Below are positions 5,050-5,639 of a stretch of 5,639 nt of DNA, piece by piece; position 1 is the first letter of the stretch; each line of letters begins with the position of its first letter. The notes under the pieces were generated by a model. The model did not search any database, was not told where the DNA came from, and saw nothing but the letters and a program-made list of their open reading frames with translations. The stretch covers positions 1 to 5,639 of the forward strand of contig VGBQ01000163.1 in the NCBI GenBank assembly GCA_016870425.1, read 5' to 3'. The position numbers were made by a program, and so were the translations under genes. The DNA comes from Actinomycetota bacterium. GTDB lineage: Bacteria; Actinomycetota; Actinomycetes; S36-B12.

Positions 5050-5639
5050 ATGACCGCAACCGACCTGCCCATGCCCGGCCTCGCACTCGTCCCCCGCACG
5101 GATGAGAAGCAGACCGCTAAGGACTTCAAGACCGACCAGGAGGTGCGCTGGTGCCCGGGCTGCGGGGACTACGCGATCCTGGCTACCGTGCAGGGCTTCC
5201 TGCCCGAGCTCGGCCTGCGCAGGGAGAACATCGTCTTCGTCTCCGGCATCGGGTGCTCATCGCGCTTCCCCTACTACATGGACACCTACGGCGTGCACTC
5301 CATCCACGGCCGCGCGCCCGCGATTGCCACCGGCGTCGCGATCACGCGCCCTGACCTCTCGGTGTGGGTGGTCACCGGTGACGGCGATGCCCTGTCCATC
5401 GGCGGCAACCACCTCATCCATGCCCTGCGCCGCAATGTCAACCTCAAGATCCTGCTCTTCAACAACAGGATCTACGGCCTCACCAAGGGGCAGTACTCGC
5501 CCACTTCCGAGACGGGCAAGATCACCAAGTCCACTCCGCTGGGCTCACTGGACTACTCCTTCAATCCGGTGTCCATTGCCCTCGGAGCCGAGGCCTCCTT
5601 CGTCGCGCGGACGGTTGACTCTGACCGCAAACACCTCAC
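5050..5639 (+). CDS. korB: 2-oxoacid (2-oxoglutarate):ferredoxin oxidoreductase, beta subunit (partial, 3' end outside window)
   Basis: The first 196 residues of KorB, the catalytic thiamine-diphosphate and iron-sulfur subunit. RWCPGCGDYAIL (33-44) gives cluster ligands C35 and C38, and GIGCSSRFPYYMDTYGVHSIHGRAP (66-90) gives C69 together with the family signature. A fourth cysteine, expected further on in related enzymes, lies past the edge. VVTGDGDALSIGGNH (107-121) followed by ILLFNNRIYGLTKGQYSPTS (134-153) is the thiamine-diphosphate motif, GDGD then NN, that binds the Mg-diphosphate. The beta subunit accepts electrons from the hydroxyethyl-type intermediate and hands them to ferredoxin. 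The start at 5050 follows the korA stop by 4 bp, with GGGAG (5034-5038) inside the korA end as ribosome binding site, so the two are co-transcribed. The ORF stays open to the window edge, with no sign of damage. Confidence 0.95.
   Translation, partial: MTATDLPMPGLALVPRTDEKQTAKDFKTDQEVRWCPGCGDYAILATVQGFLPELGLRRENIVFVSGIGCSSRFPYYMDTYGVHSIHGRAPAIATGVAITRPDLSVWVVTGDGDALSIGGNHLIHALRRNVNLKILLFNNRIYGLTKGQYSPTSETGKITKSTPLGSLDYSFNPVSIALGAEASFVARTVDSDRKHL

Overview
The window is GC-rich, its coding frames favour G or C at third codon positions, and some starts are GTG. The KorA-type gamma-alpha fusion protein closely resembles the actinobacterial (mycobacterial) form. Together these point to a high-GC Actinomycetota chromosome. 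I cannot assign a genus. I see no mobile element, CRISPR array, tRNA or rRNA.

Layout: (1) 2-403, minus strand: the N-terminal 134 residues of a HAD-superfamily hydrolase, running off the left edge. (2) 484-1203, plus: a secreted protein of unknown function. (3) 1232-1723, plus: a full-length YajQ-family nucleotide-binding protein. (4) 3071 down to 1714, minus: a compact set of redox genes, a NuoB-like N2-cluster subunit, a NuoC-like 30 kDa subunit and a NuoI-like 2[4Fe-4S] ferredoxin, joined by two ATGA overlaps. After a 70-bp gap comes a 43-residue single-span membrane protein with a near-perfect ribosome binding site; its stop codon overlaps the end of yajQ. (5) 3072-3185: a 114-bp divergent control region. 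(6) 3186-5639, plus: korA (complete, gamma-alpha fusion) and korB (cut by the right edge), a 2-oxoacid (probably 2-oxoglutarate):ferredoxin oxidoreductase.

How the genes may work together: KorAB oxidatively decarboxylates a 2-oxoacid to acyl-CoA and passes low-potential electrons to ferredoxin. The divergent operon encodes only the connecting part of a complex-I-like enzyme: a ferredoxin-like electron wire (NuoI-like), the N2 cluster subunit (NuoB-like) and the NuoC scaffold. No NuoD, no NADH module and no proton-pumping membrane subunits are present. The most interesting idea here is that this minimal NuoB-C-I set, perhaps with the new small membrane protein, is an electron-transfer partner of KorAB. 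This rests on gene neighbourhood and is not proven.

Three starts (484, 1232 and 3071 on the minus strand) lack a Shine-Dalgarno sequence and have a -10-like hexamer 5-6 nt upstream, suggesting leaderless transcripts. korA, korB, the HAD gene and the small membrane gene have recognisable ribosome binding sites.
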